From assembly GCA_001544595.2 (NCBI GenBank), contig FCOH02000025.1, forward strand, positions 16,799-80,798: 64,000 nucleotides of DNA. Direction: 5' to 3'. The notes beneath the pieces were generated by a model. That model was given only the letters and a program-made list of their open reading frames with translations. It was not told the DNA's origin and ran no database searches. The first letter of the stretch is position 1. Each line of letters opens with the position of its first letter. The position numbers and the translations under genes are program-made. Positions 1-10,500 of the stretch are shown here, one piece after another. Source of the stretch: Caballeronia peredens. GTDB taxonomy: Bacteria; Pseudomonadota; Gammaproteobacteria; Burkholderiales; Burkholderiaceae.

Positions 1-2406
1 TGCATCGTCGGCTGTGGATACAACGTGTTCAAGTGGCCGGAAAACGTGGAAGGCGGACGTGCGCCGTCACAGAACGCGCTGGGGCTGGACTATAACAAGC
101 AGCTTCCGCCGATGGCAGTGACGCTGACGCCTGCGATGACCAATGTCGTCACCGACCGTGATGGGAGCCGCCATCGCATCATGATTGTTCCCGACCGCCA
201 GTGTGTGGTGAACAGCGGCTTGAGTTCGACTCGCGGCGGAAAGATGGCGAGCTACATGTACAACGCTGACGGCATGACACGCGACCGGCTCAAGAACCCA
301 CGCCTCTATGTTGCCGACCAGTGGATTGACACTGACTGGGACCATGCGATGGCTATCTACGCCGGCCTGCTCAAACGCACGTTGGACAAGGACGGCCCGA
401 ACGGCATCGTCTTTTCGGCATTCGACCACGGTGGTGCCGGTGGTGGTTTCGAGAACACGTGGGCCACCGGTAAGCTGATGTTCACGGCATTGAAAACGCC
501 GATGGTCCGCATCCACAATCGTCCTGCATACAACTCGGAGTGTCACGCGACACGGGAGATGGGAGTCGGCGAACTGAACAACTCATATGAGGACGCCGAG
601 CTCGCCGACGTCATTGTGGCAATCGGAAACAACGCGTATGAAACGCAGACCAACTACTTCCTGAACCACTGGGTGCCCAACCTTCAGGGCGGCACAGCGG
701 ATAAAAAGAAGCAGCGCTTCCCAGGCGAGGCGACACCTGCGACCCGCATAATTTTCGTGGACCCGCGGCGTACGCCGACGATAGCCATCGCGGAACACGT
801 TGCTGGTGCTGCCAACGTGTTGCATCTCGATATTCAGCCCGGCACCGACGTTGCGCTGTTCGACGGACTTTTCACGTATGTGGTCGACCAGGGATGGATT
901 GACCGTGACTTCATCAGCCAACATACAAACGGGTTCGAAGAGGCGGTCAAAACCAATCGCATGTCGCTCGAAGATACAAGCAAGGCGACGGGCGTTCCCG
1001 TTGAAAAGTTGCAGACCGCCGCCGAGTGGGCATACAAGCCGAAAGGCTCGGGCCAGCCGACCAGAACGATGCATGCTTACGAGAAAGGCATCATCTGGGG
1101 TAACGACAATTACCTTATTCAGTCGTCTCTGGTCGACCTAGTCCTGGCGACCCACAACGTCGGACGTCGGGGTACTGGCGTGGTGCGTATGGGTGGCCAC
1201 CAGGAAGGCTACACCCGGCCTCCGTATCCAGGCGACTCAAAAATCTACATTGACCAGCAACTCATCCAGGGCAAGGGCAGGATGATGACTTGGTGGGGCT
1301 GCAACAACTTCCAGACCAGCAACAACGCCGAGGCACTTCGCGAAACCGTGCTGCGGCGGTCGCAAATCGTAAAGGAGGCGATGCAGAAGGCGAAAGGCGC
1401 CACCGATGCTCAGTTGGTCGATGTGATTTTCGATGCTACGAGCAAAGGGGGTTTGTTCGTCACATCTATCAACCTTTACCCGACGAAGCTCGCCGAGGCG
1501 GCGCATCTCATGCTACCTGCGGCGCATCCGGGCGAAGCTAACTTCACGTCGATGAACGGCGAGCGCCGGATGAGGCTTTCCCAGAAGTTTATGGACCCGC
1601 CGGGGAGCGCCATGCCCGACTCGCTCATCGCTGCGCATGTCGCAAACACTCTCAAGGCGATGTATCAGGCCGACGGTAACACCGCAATGGCCGCTCGCTT
1701 CGACGGCTTCGACTGGAAGTCAGAGGAAGATGCGTTCAACGATGGCTTCCGACAGGTCGGCCAGCCCGGCGTTGCCAAGATTGACAGTCAGGGTGGCTCG
1801 ACTGGCAATCTCGTGACATACGAACGACTTCGTGTAGCCGGGAACAATGGAGTTCAGTTGCCGGTGCAGTCTTACGCTGATGGCAAGCTAGTCGGCACAG
1901 AGATGCTGTACACAGACTCGAAGTTTGATACCCCCGACGGAAAGGCTCAGTTCAAACCCGCGCCGTGGAACGGTTTGCCGAAGACTGTTGCGCAACAAAA
2001 GGAGAAGTACCGCTTTTGGATTAACAACGGCCGGAACAATGAGGTTTGGCAAACGGCGTATCACGACCAGTACAACGAGTTTGTGCGTGCGCGTTATCCG
2101 ATGGCATACATCGAGGTAAATCCGGAGGATGCAAAGGAATTGAATCTTGCGGCGGGCGACATAGTAGAAGTCTTCAACGATTTTGGCTCGACCTATGCGA
2201 TGGCCTACCCGACCAAGGAAATCAAACCAAACCAGACATTCATGATGTTTGGATACGTCAACGGAATCCAGGGGGATGTCACGACTGATTGGACCGACCG
2301 AAACATCGTTCCCTACTACAAGGGGACGTGGGCGAACTTGAGACGCGTTGGAACCATGGAGGACTACAAGAGGTCCGTCAGTTTCAAGAGTCGACGGTTT
2401 GCCTGA
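1..2406 (+). CDS. aioA: Arsenite oxidase large (molybdopterin) subunit AioA, 5' partial
   Basis: Periplasmic enzyme that oxidises arsenite to arsenate, working with a Rieske subunit (AioB). The frame is open from base 1 and begins CIVGCGYNVFKWP, matching the last two cysteines of the C-x2-C-x3-C [3Fe-4S] motif near the AioA N-terminus, so only about two dozen codons are missing. The GTG at 25 is internal and is not the start. About 801 residues are visible and the C-terminus is complete. GLSSTRGG (about residues 74-81 of the visible part) fits the AioA pattern in which a serine replaces the fourth cluster cysteine of related molybdoenzymes; that is family knowledge, not proven here. aioB would be expected just upstream. 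Arsenic gene neighbours are limited to the convergent ArsO-like gene. Confidence 0.95.
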   Translation, partial: CIVGCGYNVFKWPENVEGGRAPSQNALGLDYNKQLPPMAVTLTPAMTNVVTDRDGSRHRIMIVPDRQCVVNSGLSSTRGGKMASYMYNADGMTRDRLKNPRLYVADQWIDTDWDHAMAIYAGLLKRTLDKDGPNGIVFSAFDHGGAGGGFENTWATGKLMFTALKTPMVRIHNRPAYNSECHATREMGVGELNNSYEDAELADVIVAIGNNAYETQTNYFLNHWVPNLQGGTADKKKQRFPGEATPATRIIFVDPRRTPTIAIAEHVAGAANVLHLDIQPGTDVALFDGLFTYVVDQGWIDRDFISQHTNGFEEAVKTNRMSLEDTSKATGVPVEKLQTAAEWAYKPKGSGQPTRTMHAYEKGIIWGNDNYLIQSSLVDLVLATHNVGRRGTGVVRMGGHQEGYTRPPYPGDSKIYIDQQLIQGKGRMMTWWGCNNFQTSNNAEALRETVLRRSQIVKEAMQKAKGATDAQLVDVIFDATSKGGLFVTSINLYPTKLAEAAHLMLPAAHPGEANFTSMNGERRMRLSQKFMDPPGSAMPDSLIAAHVANTLKAMYQADGNTAMAARFDGFDWKSEEDAFNDGFRQVGQPGVAKIDSQGGSTGNLVTYERLRVAGNNGVQLPVQSYADGKLVGTEMLYTDSKFDTPDGKAQFKPAPWNGLPKTVAQQKEKYRFWINNGRNNEVWQTAYHDQYNEFVRARYPMAYIEVNPEDAKELNLAAGDIVEVFNDFGSTYAMAYPTKEIKPNQTFMMFGYVNGIQGDVTTDWTDRNIVPYYKGTWANLRRVGTMEDYKRSVSFKSRRFA

Positions 2407-2461
2407 TTGTCGCCGGGCCGCGAGCGGGACTTTCGCGGCCCTGAAGCCAACGCATCCTTGC

Positions 2462-3556
2462 TCACGGTGCCGAAGCTTCCGGACCTTTCAAGTATTGGCC
2501 AATCTGAGTAGCTGCCAGCCTCGCGGAGCGCATGACGCCGATGAGCGTGGCGGATGCGAAGCCACACCATTCACCATATCCGACCAGCCATAGTCTCGGT
2601 TCCCGAACTGAGCGTGCGTCTACGACGTCGACCCGACCGCTATCGTTGAGGACATGCAGTGGGCGCAGATGTTCAAGCGCTGGACGGAAGCCCGTACACC
2701 AGATGACCGCATCGACGTGCGTGTGGGAGCCATCGTTCCACGCGACGCCGTCTATTGTGAAATGGGAGAATGGACGCAATGAATGGAGGGCGCCTCTCGC
2801 GCGGGCCTCGCGTACCGGCGGCACCATCACGACATCTCCGAGGCCGCCTTGCGGCATTGGGTCTGGTCGGCCCTCGGAGCGAGCTTTCCATCGTTCTGTC
2901 GCACGCTCGAATAGAATACGTCCATCGACTTCGTCGGGGAGAAACGTCGGCTCTTCCAATGTGACCCACGTTACGCGGCAGACTTGGGAGAGCTCGGCGA
3001 TTAACTGTGCACCGGAGTTTCCGCCGCCAACAACGAGCACGTCCTTGCCGCGGAAGGTGTCCGCTTTGCGATAGTGGCCTGAATGCAATTGCTCGCCTTC
3101 GAAGTTGCCCTGTCCAGGGTAATCCGGCATGTACGGATGACTCCAGGTACCAGTCGCGCTTACGACCGTTTTCGCCAGCCATTCCCCTTTGTCGGTCGAC
3201 ACAAGCAGCCCGTCGGTGTGACGCGAGACGGATGTGACTTCGGCCGGGCGATGAACCGGGATTTCATATCTCTTTTCATATTCGGTGAGGTACCTGATGA
3301 CGTCGTCTCGCGACGGGTATTGCTCTGAGGTTGCCGGCATCAACCAGCCCGGCAATGAACTCCATTGCGCCGGGGAAAAGAGGTGCAGCGAGTCCCAGGC
3401 ATGCTGCCAGGCCCCACCTGAGGCAGGCTGATTGTCAAGTACGAGATAGTCGATACCGGCCCGGCGTAGGAAATAAGCAACGGCCAAGGCTGACTGACCG
3501 CCTCCGATGATGGCGACATCGATTTGGTTGCTAGCCGCAACGTTGCTATCAAACAT
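2462..3556 (-). CDS. ArsO-like flavin-dependent monooxygenase (NAD(P)-binding FAD protein)
   Basis: A 364-residue cytoplasmic flavoprotein of the class B monooxygenase / ArsO type. The N-terminal FAD-binding motif is IIGGGQSALAVAYFLRR (about residues 16-32), and the NAD(P)H-binding motif is VVGGGNSGAQLIAEL (about 175-189). CTGFRP and a late LVGYGEWCGFAS segment are typical of the family. It converges on aioA with a 55-bp gap. ArsO genes recur in arsenic islands, but their substrate is not firmly settled, so the role in arsenic metabolism is inferred from family and position. A general small-molecule monooxygenase is the alternative. The ATG at 3556 gives a normal-length product. Confidence 0.75.
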   Translation of the reverse strand: MFDSNVAASNQIDVAIIGGGQSALAVAYFLRRAGIDYLVLDNQPASGGAWQHAWDSLHLFSPAQWSSLPGWLMPATSEQYPSRDDVIRYLTEYEKRYEIPVHRPAEVTSVSRHTDGLLVSTDKGEWLAKTVVSATGTWSHPYMPDYPGQGNFEGEQLHSGHYRKADTFRGKDVLVVGGGNSGAQLIAELSQVCRVTWVTLEEPTFLPDEVDGRILFERATERWKARSEGRPDPMPQGGLGDVVMVPPVREARARGALHSLRPFSHFTIDGVAWNDGSHTHVDAVIWCTGFRPALEHLRPLHVLNDSGRVDVVDARSVREPRLWLVGYGEWCGFASATLIGVMRSARLAATQIGQYLKGPEASAP

Positions 3557-4109
3557 AATAGTCCCGCCGGGATGCCATCTCGATAATACCGGACATGTCG
3601 TCGAAGCGACGGACGCTTATTCTCCATTGCTCGAGAAGGTCGCGCGCGACGATACGAAAAAAACGACGGCGGTCAACCTCACGGTATTAGACTGGGCAAA
3701 ACACGCTGCGTCGTCGAGCGAACTATTCCGCGGCTTCACAACTTACGCCGGCTACGCATTCGCTTCCAACCCGCTCGCTTTCATCCACCAGGCATTTCTG
3801 AAAATCGCTTGCTGCATCATATCCTGGCGACGGCTGCGACTATAGGAGGTGCGTCCTATGCTCCGAATTCGAAATCGTCGACGCCGACGAGGGCAAAGTG
3901 CTTGCTTGGTGTTCGCCGGAGCCAATGGTGGGCGAAGGACGATGATTTTTGCCAACGTGCACGCCCAGCGGCGTCTTTAGTGGGTCTTTCAAACACGCTT
4001 GCAATGACGCAAAAATGACAGAAATCTCATCTACGCGTCACCGAGACGCACCAAGTACCCGCCACACTTAACGCGTACTCGAAGTGAGACGCTTAAGTTA
4101 AGGAACGCT
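3557..4109. other. Intergenic region between arsO-like gene and first DUF4148 gene
   Basis: No convincing coding sequence. Open frames here lack recognisable motifs. The right-hand part carries a CzcR-type site (4016-4040). Confidence 0.5.
4016..4040 (+). promoter_or_regulatory. Candidate CzcR-type site A
   Basis: A 25-bp element TGACA-N4-TCTCATCT-N3-CGTCA, 69 bp before the DUF4148 gene at 4110. The same arrangement occurs at 4602-4626 and, inverted, at 13328-13352, with a looser copy at 13395-13419. The TCAT/GTCA halves recur about 11 bp apart, as expected for an OmpR-family regulator. Assignment to the adjacent CzcR is inferred. Confidence 0.6.
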
Positions 4110-4376
4110 ATGAGGCGCTTGGCAGTCATCTCCGCGGCTTTGGTCATCGTTTGTTCCGGCTGTTCGTCCACCCTGCCATCAGACGTAGCTCATGGAAAGA
4201 CCAGTGAACAAGCGAGAACCGAGCTCGAACAGGCTTGGCGGGACGGTTGGCTGCCTTACAAGCGCTCTGAGTATCCGCCGTCTCCTGCGACGCTAGACAG
4301 AAACAAAAAACGGTACGCCACTCAACATCCCGCGGGTGTCGAAGCTGAAGCAAATGCCGTAAAGCCGCCAGAGTGA
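4110..4376 (+). CDS. DUF4148 small exported protein (copy 1 of 5)
   Basis: An 88-residue protein with an N-terminal signal peptide ending near a VCSGCSS lipobox, so it may be a lipoprotein. The DUF4148 core follows: GKTSEQARTELEQAWRDG, then LPYKRSEYPPSPATLDRNKK. The function of the family is unknown. It is one of five copies in this window (others start at 13252, 26147, 42032 and 45682), all sharing GKTR/S-x-Q/E-[AV]-x-x-E-[LM]-x-Q-A-x-x-[DE]-G and a [DS/E]-YPPS motif. AAGGA lies 5 bp before the ATG. A CzcR-type site upstream suggests it is induced with the czc operon; periplasmic location is inferred from the signal. Confidence 0.85.
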   Translation: MRRLAVISAALVIVCSGCSSTLPSDVAHGKTSEQARTELEQAWRDGWLPYKRSEYPPSPATLDRNKKRYATQHPAGVEAEANAVKPPE

Positions 4377-4601
4377 CCCGGACACCTCCTGGAACGCCGA
4401 GTTTTTGCGCTGGTGATGACTTGGTCCCGATTCGGCCAACCGTTTGCGACCGAAAGAACCGAAAACCTTAAATGTCAATGACTCGTCTGACACGTTCTCC
4501 GCGCATGCCGGTCGGGTGCAGTCGGAGAGTCTTGCTGATGCCTCTCTGATTGGAGCGTTTCACGGTATCGAGCGACGGCGTGCCATCAAGAATGCGAATG
4601 A

Positions 4602-4626
4602 TGACAAAAATCTCATCTCTCCGTCA
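4602..4626 (+). promoter_or_regulatory. Candidate CzcR-type site B (czc operon)
   Basis: TGACA-N4-TCTCATCT-N3-CGTCA, identical in all fixed positions to site A, ending 57 bp before the czcC start. Placed to control czcCBA-czcRS. Confidence 0.65.
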
Positions 4627-4683
4627 TCTTGACACGCCAGTCGAAACGTAGCATCCCCGCATCGTCTCTTCACTCCGTCCCTC

Positions 4684-6006
4684 ATGCTCGCACGCTCACT
4701 TACTGCTCTCCTGTTGGTCTCGGCTGGGCCTGCACTCTACGCGCAAACGACTGTCGCGTCCGGCGAGACCATTGAGGACTTTCGGCTTTCTGCTCCGCCG
4801 CAGCAGACTATCGAGGCACATGCACTTTCCCTTGCTGACGTTCTCGGCTTGGCAGCAGAAGCCAACCCTATGCTTCGCGGAGCCCGCGCGGGCGTGAGCG
4901 CGTCTTCGGGCGCGTTCATGCAGGCTGGCGCACGTCCAAATCCGGAACTCTCCTTTCTCCAGGAGGGTTTTGGAGGCACAGAGCGGACAACGACTGCCGC
5001 GGTCAATCAGACCATCGAACTTGGGGGCAAGCGTAGTGCTCGACTCGACGTTGCTTCTTATGGGCGAGCAGTCGCTATGGCCACTCTCGATGGCAGCAAC
5101 GCAACCCTTCGCGCACAGGTGATTGCTGCGTTCATCAGTCTACTCGCCGCTCAACGGCAACTCCAGGTCGCGGAAGAGTCCGCCGAAATCGCGACGCGCT
5201 CTACTGACCTTGCAGAAAAGAGAGCCAAGGCAGGCAAGGTCTCGCCCGTGGAGGCGACCAAAGCCAGAGTGGCAGCGAGCGGCGTGCAGATTGAAGTCGT
5301 CAATGCGCGAGCACGCGTGTCAACGGCCACAGAAAAGCTCGTCACGGTCACCGGGGCGCCGACCGTGCGCAATCAAGGTGTCGTCGGCGACATTGAAGGC
5401 ATTCCAGAGATAGAGGCGCTTTCTGCACTCGCTCCTCGCCTCGACGATGCGCCACTCACACGGGCCGCGAGAGCGGAAGTGCTTCGGTCCAACGCCGCAA
5501 TTTCCGTTGAGCGGGCCAAGCGCATCCCGGACATCACGGTAACCGCAGGGATGAAGCGAGTGGTCACCGGAGGCATTCGTGACAACCAAGCCGTTATCGG
5601 CGTCTCGATTCCGCTGCCGCTCTTCGACACGAACAAAGGTGCACTTCTTGAAGCTGCACACAAAGCCGAAAAAGCTGAGGCCGATTTCGATACCGAGAAG
5701 GCGAACCTGCGGCTCGAACTGACTCAAGCTTACGCAAACTACGAGAGCGCGAAGCAGGAGGCGTCCCGACTCAGAGTCGATGTGCTCCCCGCCGCCCGCC
5801 AGGCTCTTGACGCGATGTCTCGCGGTTACGAGCTGGGAAAATTCAGCTTCCTTGACGTGCTGGACGCTCAGCGCACGCTCTTTCAAGAGCAATCCCGTTA
5901 CGTCCAAGCCCTCACCGACGCACACCTTGCGGTCGCAGATATTGGACGGCTCACAGGGACACCGTTGCCGACTGCGACCACCATTCCATCTCTGACCCAA
6001 CCCTGA
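4684..6006 (+). CDS. czcC: CzcC-type outer-membrane factor (TolC family)
   Basis: A 440-residue outer-membrane channel protein that would complete a tripartite heavy-metal exporter. It has a signal peptide (cleavage near ALYAQ, residue 20) and two outer-membrane-efflux repeats. The repeats show in the duplicated helical pattern: ADVLGLAAEANPMLRGAR near residue 50, and DALSRGYELGKFSFLDVLDAQRTLF-like text near residues 375-400. It lies 10 bp before the membrane fusion gene in the order C-B-A, as in Cupriavidus czc. Expression is probably under the CzcR-type site at 4602. Metal range is inferred from the RND partner, whose charged triad is of the Zn/Co/Cd class. Confidence 0.88.
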   Translation: MLARSLTALLLVSAGPALYAQTTVASGETIEDFRLSAPPQQTIEAHALSLADVLGLAAEANPMLRGARAGVSASSGAFMQAGARPNPELSFLQEGFGGTERTTTAAVNQTIELGGKRSARLDVASYGRAVAMATLDGSNATLRAQVIAAFISLLAAQRQLQVAEESAEIATRSTDLAEKRAKAGKVSPVEATKARVAASGVQIEVVNARARVSTATEKLVTVTGAPTVRNQGVVGDIEGIPEIEALSALAPRLDDAPLTRAARAEVLRSNAAISVERAKRIPDITVTAGMKRVVTGGIRDNQAVIGVSIPLPLFDTNKGALLEAAHKAEKAEADFDTEKANLRLELTQAYANYESAKQEASRLRVDVLPAARQALDAMSRGYELGKFSFLDVLDAQRTLFQEQSRYVQALTDAHLAVADIGRLTGTPLPTATTIPSLTQP

Positions 6007-6016
6007 AGGACTTGCT

Positions 6017-7495
6017 ATGCCGCGCAAAAAACTTATCGCTATAACGGCGGCTGCCATCGGGGTGAGCATCACGCTGGCCGTACTGGCGACAACGCTTAAG
6101 TCAAAAGAAACCAATGCCGCAGCCGAAGCCGCATCCGAAAAAAACGGTTCAGATGCGGGTGAAGCGACCGGACAGCACGGCGGTAAAGTGCTCAAGGCCG
6201 GCGACCTCACACTTGAGGTTGTTCTTTCCGAAAAACCCAACGACGCTCGACTCATCCTCTATCCTTCCGCCGGAGGTAAGCCTATTCAAGGCGGCGTGAC
6301 GGCGACGGCGAAACTGAATCGTGCCCAAGGAACAAGCGAAACTATCGGCTTTGTCGAATCTGGAAACAAGCTGACCTCCGAGCTGGCCATTGCGAAGCCG
6401 CATGTCTTCGACTCGACGCTCAACGTTTCTTGGAACGGCAAGCCGACGACCTTCGCATTCGCGCTTGCAGATGGCGCCATCCCTCTGGATGGGCAGCAAA
6501 TGCAACGCGCCGGAATTGGCCTCTCGAACTCCGGCCCGGCGCAGATTGCGTCGACGATTCAGGTCCCGGGTGAGGTTCGCTTCAACGAAGACCGAACAGC
6601 GCACGTTGTGCCGCGTGTATCAGGGATTGTTGAGCAAGTTGCCGTTTCTGTTGGAGAGAAGGTCCAGAAGGGACAGGTGCTGGCCGTGATTGCCAGCACC
6701 GACCTCGCAGACAGGCGCAGCGAACTCTTGACCGCCGAGCGCAGACTCTCTGCCGCCAAAACCGCCTACCAGCGCGAGAAGACGCTTTGGGAGGAACGCA
6801 TTTCCGCAGAGCAGGACTATCTGCAAGCACAGGTGCAACTTCGTGAAGCTGAAATTGCGGCACAGAATGCGCGCCAGAAGCTCGTTGCATTGAACGCAAC
6901 GCCGAACGGCGGTGCTCTGAACCGTTACGACCTCCGAGCGCCGTTCGCCGGAACCATCGTCGAGAAGCACATCACGCCTGGTGAAGCCGTCGCGGCTGAA
7001 GCGAACATCTTCACGCTTTCAGACCTCTCCACTGTCTGGGCAGAAATGGCCGTTCCTGCGCAGCACCTCAACGACGTCCGCGTCGGCCGGGACGCGATTG
7101 TGAAGGCGGCAGCGTTCGATTCGACTGCGCAGGGAAAAATCTCATACGTCGGTGCCTTGCTCGGGGAGCAAACGCGTTCTGCGCCTGCACGCGTCGTGCT
7201 ACCGAATCCGGATGGCGCTTGGCGACCAGGCATGTTCGTCAACGTTTTCGTGAATGCTGGGGAGCAAGGTGTTCCTGTGGCAGTTGCGAGCGATGCGCTT
7301 CAGGACATCGACGGGTCGCCGGCAGTTTTCATCGCCACGCCCAAGGGTTTTGTCGCTCAACCCATCAAAACAGGCCGAAAGGACGACCGCGTCGTCGAAG
7401 TCGTCAGTGGACTGTCTGCCGGTCAGCAATACGTTGCCTCCAACAGTTTCGTATTAAAGGCTGAACTCGGCAAAGGAAGTGCCGAACACGAGTGA
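6017..7495 (+). CDS. czcB: CzcB-type periplasmic adaptor (HlyD/membrane fusion protein)
   Basis: A 492-residue adaptor linking the RND pump to the outer-membrane channel. One N-terminal membrane segment (residues about 5-27) is followed by an extra metal-efflux N-terminal domain of about 150 residues (GGKVLKAGDLTLEVVLSE), which CzcB-like proteins often have. The lipoyl/barrel-sandwich halves are VVPRVSGIVEQVAVSVGEKV (about 196-215) and YDLRAPFAGTIVEKHITPGE (about 308-327), with a coiled coil between them. It lies 10 bp after czcC. The metal-binding role of the extra domain is family knowledge only; the histidine at QHGGK (near residue 54) is a possible ligand. Confidence 0.88.
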   Translation: MPRKKLIAITAAAIGVSITLAVLATTLKSKETNAAAEAASEKNGSDAGEATGQHGGKVLKAGDLTLEVVLSEKPNDARLILYPSAGGKPIQGGVTATAKLNRAQGTSETIGFVESGNKLTSELAIAKPHVFDSTLNVSWNGKPTTFAFALADGAIPLDGQQMQRAGIGLSNSGPAQIASTIQVPGEVRFNEDRTAHVVPRVSGIVEQVAVSVGEKVQKGQVLAVIASTDLADRRSELLTAERRLSAAKTAYQREKTLWEERISAEQDYLQAQVQLREAEIAAQNARQKLVALNATPNGGALNRYDLRAPFAGTIVEKHITPGEAVAAEANIFTLSDLSTVWAEMAVPAQHLNDVRVGRDAIVKAAAFDSTAQGKISYVGALLGEQTRSAPARVVLPNPDGAWRPGMFVNVFVNAGEQGVPVAVASDALQDIDGSPAVFIATPKGFVAQPIKTGRKDDRVVEVVSGLSAGQQYVASNSFVLKAELGKGSAEHE

Positions 7496-7564
7496 CTACG
7501 CGCCGCGCCACATCAATACGACGCGGCGGCATGACCGTCAGTGCACAGTTCATAGGACCATTCA

Positions 7565-10500
7565 ATGTTCGAGCGACTTATTCGTTTCGCAATTGCGCAC
7601 CGCTGGTTGGTGATGCTGGCCGTCGCGGCAGTGGCGGCGCTCGGTGTCTTCAGCTACCAAAAATTACCCATTGATGCGGTACCTGACATCACGAACGTTC
7701 AGGTCCAAATCAACACGTCTGTTCCCGGATACTCGCCGTTGGAGGCGGAGCAACGTATCACCTTTCCAGTCGAGACGGCTATGGCCGGGCTGCCCAATCT
7801 CGACCAGACACGTTCTATCTCCCGGTATGGGCTGTCTCAGGTCACCGTCATCTTTAAGGACGGTACCGACATCTACTTCGCCCGCCAGCTCGTGAACGAA
7901 CGCATTCAGGAAGCCAAGGAAAAGCTGCCCAGAGGTGTCGCGCCCGCGATGGGTCCAACCTCGACTGGCTTGGGCGAGATTTACCTCTGGACCGTCGAGG
8001 CAGACGCCTCCGCCCGCAAGCCTGATGGCAGCCGTTATACGCCAGCTGACCTGCGTGAACTGCAGGACTGGGTCATCAAGCCTCAGTTGCGCAACGTGCC
8101 CGGAGTCACGGAAGTCAACTCAATCGGCGGCTATGTCAAAGAGTTCCGCATTGCGCCCAATCCGACAAAGCTGATGTCCTACGGCTTGACGCTTGCCGAC
8201 ATCGTGAAGGCTATCGAACGCAACAACGACAACGTGGGCGCCGGATACATCGAAAAGCGAGGCGAACAATACCTCGTCCGCGTCCCGGGTCAGGCCGGCT
8301 CGGTGGAAGACCTTGCGAACATCGTTCTGACGAACGTGGGCGGCGTGCCGGTTCGCGTGAAAGACGTTGGCGAAGTGGACGTCGGCCGTGAGCTTCGGAC
8401 GGGCGGCGCGACGTCGAACGGTCAGGAAGTCGTCCTGGGTACGGTTTTCATGCTCATGGGCGAGAACAGTCGGGCCGTCTCGCGCGCGGTCGCGCTCAAG
8501 ATGGGCGACGTCAACCGCACGTTGCCGAGTGGCGTTCGTGCGATTCCCGTGTACGACCGTACCGTTCTGGTCGAGAAAGCTGTCAACACGGTAAAGAAAA
8601 ACCTGCTAGAAGGCGCGGTTCTCGTCATCGTCATTCTCTTCCTGTTCTTGGGCAACATCCGCGCAGCCCTCATTACTGCGTTGGTCATTCCCTTGTCGAT
8701 GCTGATGACCTTCACCGGTATGGTCAACGCCAAAGTTAGCGCGAACCTGATGAGCCTCGGCGCGCTCGATTTCGGCATAATCGTGGATGGTGCCGTGGTC
8801 ATCGTCGAGAACTGTGTACGACGTCTCTCTCACGCCCAAGCATTGGCAGGCAGGCCTCTCACACGCGAGGAGCGTTTCACTGAAGTGTTTGGCGCCTCGC
8901 AGGAAGCCCGTCGCGCGCTCATCTTTGGCCAGCTCATCATCATGGTGGTGTATCTACCCATCTTCGCCCTCACTGGCGTCGAAGGGAAGATGTTTCATCC
9001 GATGGCCATCACCGTCGTCATGGCACTGGCTGCAGCGATGGTACTGACGGTCACCTTCATTCCCGCAGCAGTTGCGTTGTTTATCGGCAAGAACGTCGAG
9101 GAGAAAGAGAATCGCGTGATGGGATGGGCTCGCCGCGCATATGAGCCAGTTCTCACGCGATTCATGGGTCAACCAAAGCGCGTGCTCGTCGGTGCGGCAC
9201 TCATCGTCGCGCTGACGACGGCACTCGCGACTCGACTGGGCAGCGAATTCATCCCCAGTTTGAATGAAGGAGACTTGGCGGTCGCAGCGCTGCGCATCCC
9301 GGGCACCAGCCTCTCGCAATCGCTGGAAATGCAGAAGAGCATCGAGAAGGCGCTCAAGGAAAAGATTCCGGAGATTGACCGAGTATTTGCACGCACGGGC
9401 ACAGCAGAAATCGCGGCCGACCCAATGCCGCCCAACCTGTCCGACGGCTACGTGATGCTCAAGCCGACCGACCAGTGGCCTGACCCGAAAAAGTCGCGCG
9501 ACGACCTTATCAAGGAAATTGAGGAGGTTATGGCAACGCTCCCAGGCAACGCATACGAGTTCTCGCAGCCCATTCAGTTGCGCTTCAACGAGCTTATTTC
9601 AGGTGTTCGTAGTGATGTTGCCGTCAAGATTTTCGGCGACGACATGACTGCGCTGAACACCGCCGGCGAAAAAATCGCCGCTGCGCTGCAGAAGGTGCCA
9701 GGTGCCTCGGAGGTGAAGGTCGAGCAAACGACGGGGCTGCCTGTCCTGACCATCAATCTGGAGCGTGACAAGCTGGCCCGCTATGGCGTGACGGTTGCTG
9801 ACGTTCAGGACGCTGTCGCCGCCGCGGTCGGTGGACAAAAAGCAGGTACGTTGTTTCAGGGCGACAGACGATTCGACATCGTCGTGCGCTTGCCTGACGA
9901 ACTTCGCTCGGACATTGAAACCATCAAGCGTCTTCCGATTGCGCTTCCGACGACTGCGTCCAGCGCAACCCGAGGCCCGACGCTTCAGGCCCCGTACGTG
10001 CCCCTCGATGAACTGGCGACTGTCGAAGTCGGCCCTGGACCGAATCAAATCAGCCGGGAAGACGGAAAGCGCCGGGTCGTGGTGAGCGCGAACGTGCGCG
10101 GCCGAGACGTCGGTTCCTTCGTTGCCGAGGCTCGGGAACTGATTCAGCAAAACGTGCAGGTCCCGGCCGGATATTGGGTATCCTGGGGCGGACAGTTCGA
10201 GCAGTTGCAAAGCGCAACCGAACGACTGAAGCTCGTCGTCCCATTGGCGCTCTTCATGGTGTTCGTGCTTCTGTTCGTGATGTTCAACAACGTGAAGGAC
10301 GGTCTCCTGGTGTTCACGGGCATTCCGTTTGCGCTGAGCGGCGGCGTCGTCTCTCTCTGGTTGCGTGGAATTCCGCTTTCCATCACGGCTGCGGTGGGAT
10401 TCATTGCACTCTCGGGCGTTGCCGTGCTCAATGGTCTGGTCATGATTTCGTTCATCCGTAACCTCCGGGAGGAAGGCGTACCGCTTGATGAGGCAGTGAG

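Noticed and set aside
3858..3980. Short Arg-rich frame after an AGGAGG-like site
   Set aside because: The ribosome site is good but the 40-codon product is Arg-rich and resembles a shadow.
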